Of a DNA stretch of 6,060 nucleotides, positions 4,878 through 6,060 are shown piece by piece (within the stretch, counting starts at the first letter, position 1; every line of letters begins with the position of its first letter). Location: the NCBI GenBank assembly GCA_007116835.1, contig SKHS01000207.1, positions 1 to 6,060 of the forward strand, read 5' to 3'. The notes beneath the pieces are model-generated. The model ran no database searches. It had not been told where the DNA came from and worked only from the letters and a program-made list of their open reading frames with translations. A program made the translations under genes and the position numbers. This DNA comes from Halomonas sp. (GTDB taxonomy: Bacteria; Pseudomonadota; Gammaproteobacteria; Pseudomonadales; Halomonadaceae).

Positions 4878-6060
4878 CGCCTGCTATCTTGGTATTTGTA
4901 CTATTGCTATTTATTGGTGCACCGGTGGCCGTTGTGATGGCGATGTCGGGGCTGGCAGGCGGTTTCGCCCTGGGCGGTGAGCGCATGCTCGGCATTATTG
5001 CCGACCGAATGTTTTCAGGGGTGTCGGGGTTTCTGTTAATTGCGGTGCCTTACTTTATTTTTACCGCTGAACTGATGAATCAGGGCGGGTTAACCCACAA
5101 GCTGATTGCATTCAATAATTCGTTGTTTGGCCGCGTGCGGGGCGCGCTTTCCCACGTCAATATTTCGGTATCGGTGTTTTTTGCCGGGCTGACCGGCGCC
5201 GCGGTAACCGATACCGTGGCAATTGGCAAAATCATGATTCCTGAGATGAAAAAGCAGGGCTACGATGCCGAGTATGCGGCAGCGGTGACAGCCTGCTCAT
5301 CGATTATTGGGCCGATTATTCCGCCCAGTGTGGTGATGGTGGTGTATGCCACGCTGTTACGTGATATTTCGGTGATCGATCTTTTCGCGGGCGGCATTGT
5401 TCCTGGACTGCTGATGGCGCTAGCGCTATTAGGAGTGAGCTTTTTCTTAGCCTGGAAACGCGGTTATCCAAAGCAAGCTCCCACGCCGTTTAAAGTCGCG
5501 ATGATGTCGTTTTTTGTCGCGCTGCCCGCTATGGTGGTTCCGCTGATTATTTTAGGTGGCATTCTGTCAGGCTTAACCACCATCACCGAAGCTTCTGGTT
5601 TTGCGGCAGTCTATGCCATCGTGATTGGCGTGGTGTTTTACCGAAACCTCACCTGGCGAAAAATCTGGGACGCGCTGGTCGTGACGGTGCGCTTCTCTGG
5701 CGTGGTGTTTTTCTTGCTGGCTACCTCGGCGGTCTTGGGTTGGTTTGTCACACGCTCTGGCATTGCCAGGGACGCCGCTGGACTGATTACCACGTTCAGT
5801 GATTCTGCTTTCTTACAACTGATGCTGGTATGCGTGCTGCTGTTGGTCATTGGGACGGTAATGGATGTGTTGCCTGCACTTGTCGTGGTGGCACCGGTGC
5901 TTGTGCCTGCCATGATTCAGCTTGGTTTTGATCCGCTGCATTTCGCCATTTTAATGATCGTGGTGCTCAACGTTTCCAACGTAACGCCCCCAGTGGGGAT
6001 GACACTGATGACGGCCGCCCGAATAGCCGAGGTGCCTTATGAGCGGGCGATTGTAGCCTC
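4874..6060 (+). CDS. dctM: TRAP transporter large permease subunit, DctM family (3' end outside window)
   Basis: The frame runs without a stop from ATG 4874 to the right edge. It gives 395 residues of a protein that usually has about 425-430, so roughly the last 30 are missing. AAGGGGAG (4858-4865) is the ribosome binding site inside the end of dctQ. The protein is almost wholly hydrophobic with a dozen or so membrane segments. The substrate- and ion-binding elements of both inverted halves are present: FAGLTGAAVTDTVAIGKIMIPEMKKQGYD (103-131), SSIIGPIIPPS (142-152) in the first half, and TTITEASGFAAVYA (235-248) and NVSNVTPPVGMTLMTAAR (366-383) in the second. It is the sodium-coupled transport channel that accepts substrate from DctP. 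Further catabolic genes of the same operon may follow beyond the window. Confidence 0.95.
   Translation, partial: MTPAILVFVLLLFIGAPVAVVMAMSGLAGGFALGGERMLGIIADRMFSGVSGFLLIAVPYFIFTAELMNQGGLTHKLIAFNNSLFGRVRGALSHVNISVSVFFAGLTGAAVTDTVAIGKIMIPEMKKQGYDAEYAAAVTACSSIIGPIIPPSVVMVVYATLLRDISVIDLFAGGIVPGLLMALALLGVSFFLAWKRGYPKQAPTPFKVAMMSFFVALPAMVVPLIILGGILSGLTTITEASGFAAVYAIVIGVVFYRNLTWRKIWDALVVTVRFSGVVFFLLATSAVLGWFVTRSGIARDAAGLITTFSDSAFLQLMLVCVLLLVIGTVMDVLPALVVVAPVLVPAMIQLGFDPLHFAILMIVVLNVSNVTPPVGMTLMTAARIAEVPYERAIVA

Noticed and set aside
5638..5913. Minus-strand 91-residue open frame within dctM
   Set aside because: It is low-complexity Thr/Ser-rich sequence, opposite a clearly conserved membrane protein frame, with no recognisable domain.
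3201..6060. Assignment of the transporter as the ectoine TRAP system TeaABC
   Set aside because: The gene order fits any TRAP operon, and by eye the binding protein resembles TeaA only in family-wide motifs. The neighbouring genes do not include recognisable ectoine genes.

Overview
The window looks like a chromosomal stretch from a moderately halophilic gammaproteobacterium, most plausibly a Halomonas relative. This is an inference from the moderate G+C, the very acidic first protein and the TRAP transport operon, not from any diagnostic marker gene. All genes read on the + strand. No RNA gene, insertion sequence, CRISPR array or phage gene is visible.

Layout: (a) 2-679 is the 3' end of a highly acidic protein of unknown function, followed by a stem-loop and T-run that look like its terminator. 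(b) 838-1611 encodes an AraC-family regulator with an N-terminal cupin-like sensor half and a C-terminal double helix-turn-helix. (c) 1612-1826 is a 215-bp intergenic region with a 17-bp unit repeated five times in tandem, plus a sixth degenerate core. (d) From 1827 to beyond the window end runs a tightly packed set of five genes: a YoaB-like Rid-family protein, an ornithine cyclodeaminase/mu-crystallin-family oxidoreductase, and the three parts of a TRAP transporter (DctP binding protein, DctQ small permease, DctM large permease). DctM is cut off by the right edge, probably about 30 residues short.

How the genes may work together: the TRAP transporter would bring in a carboxylate-containing substrate. 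The mu-crystallin-family enzyme would reduce a cyclic imine or ketimine with NAD(P)H, and the Rid protein would hydrolyse reactive enamine/imine by-products. The AraC regulator is the obvious candidate controller, with the repeat array as a candidate control region. This suggests a small uptake-and-catabolism cassette for an amino or imino acid (hydroxyproline-, proline- or pipecolate-like compounds are possible). The substrate cannot be read from the sequence. The components are known families. The least explained parts are the 17-bp repeat array, the dctP-dctQ hairpin and the acidic first protein.
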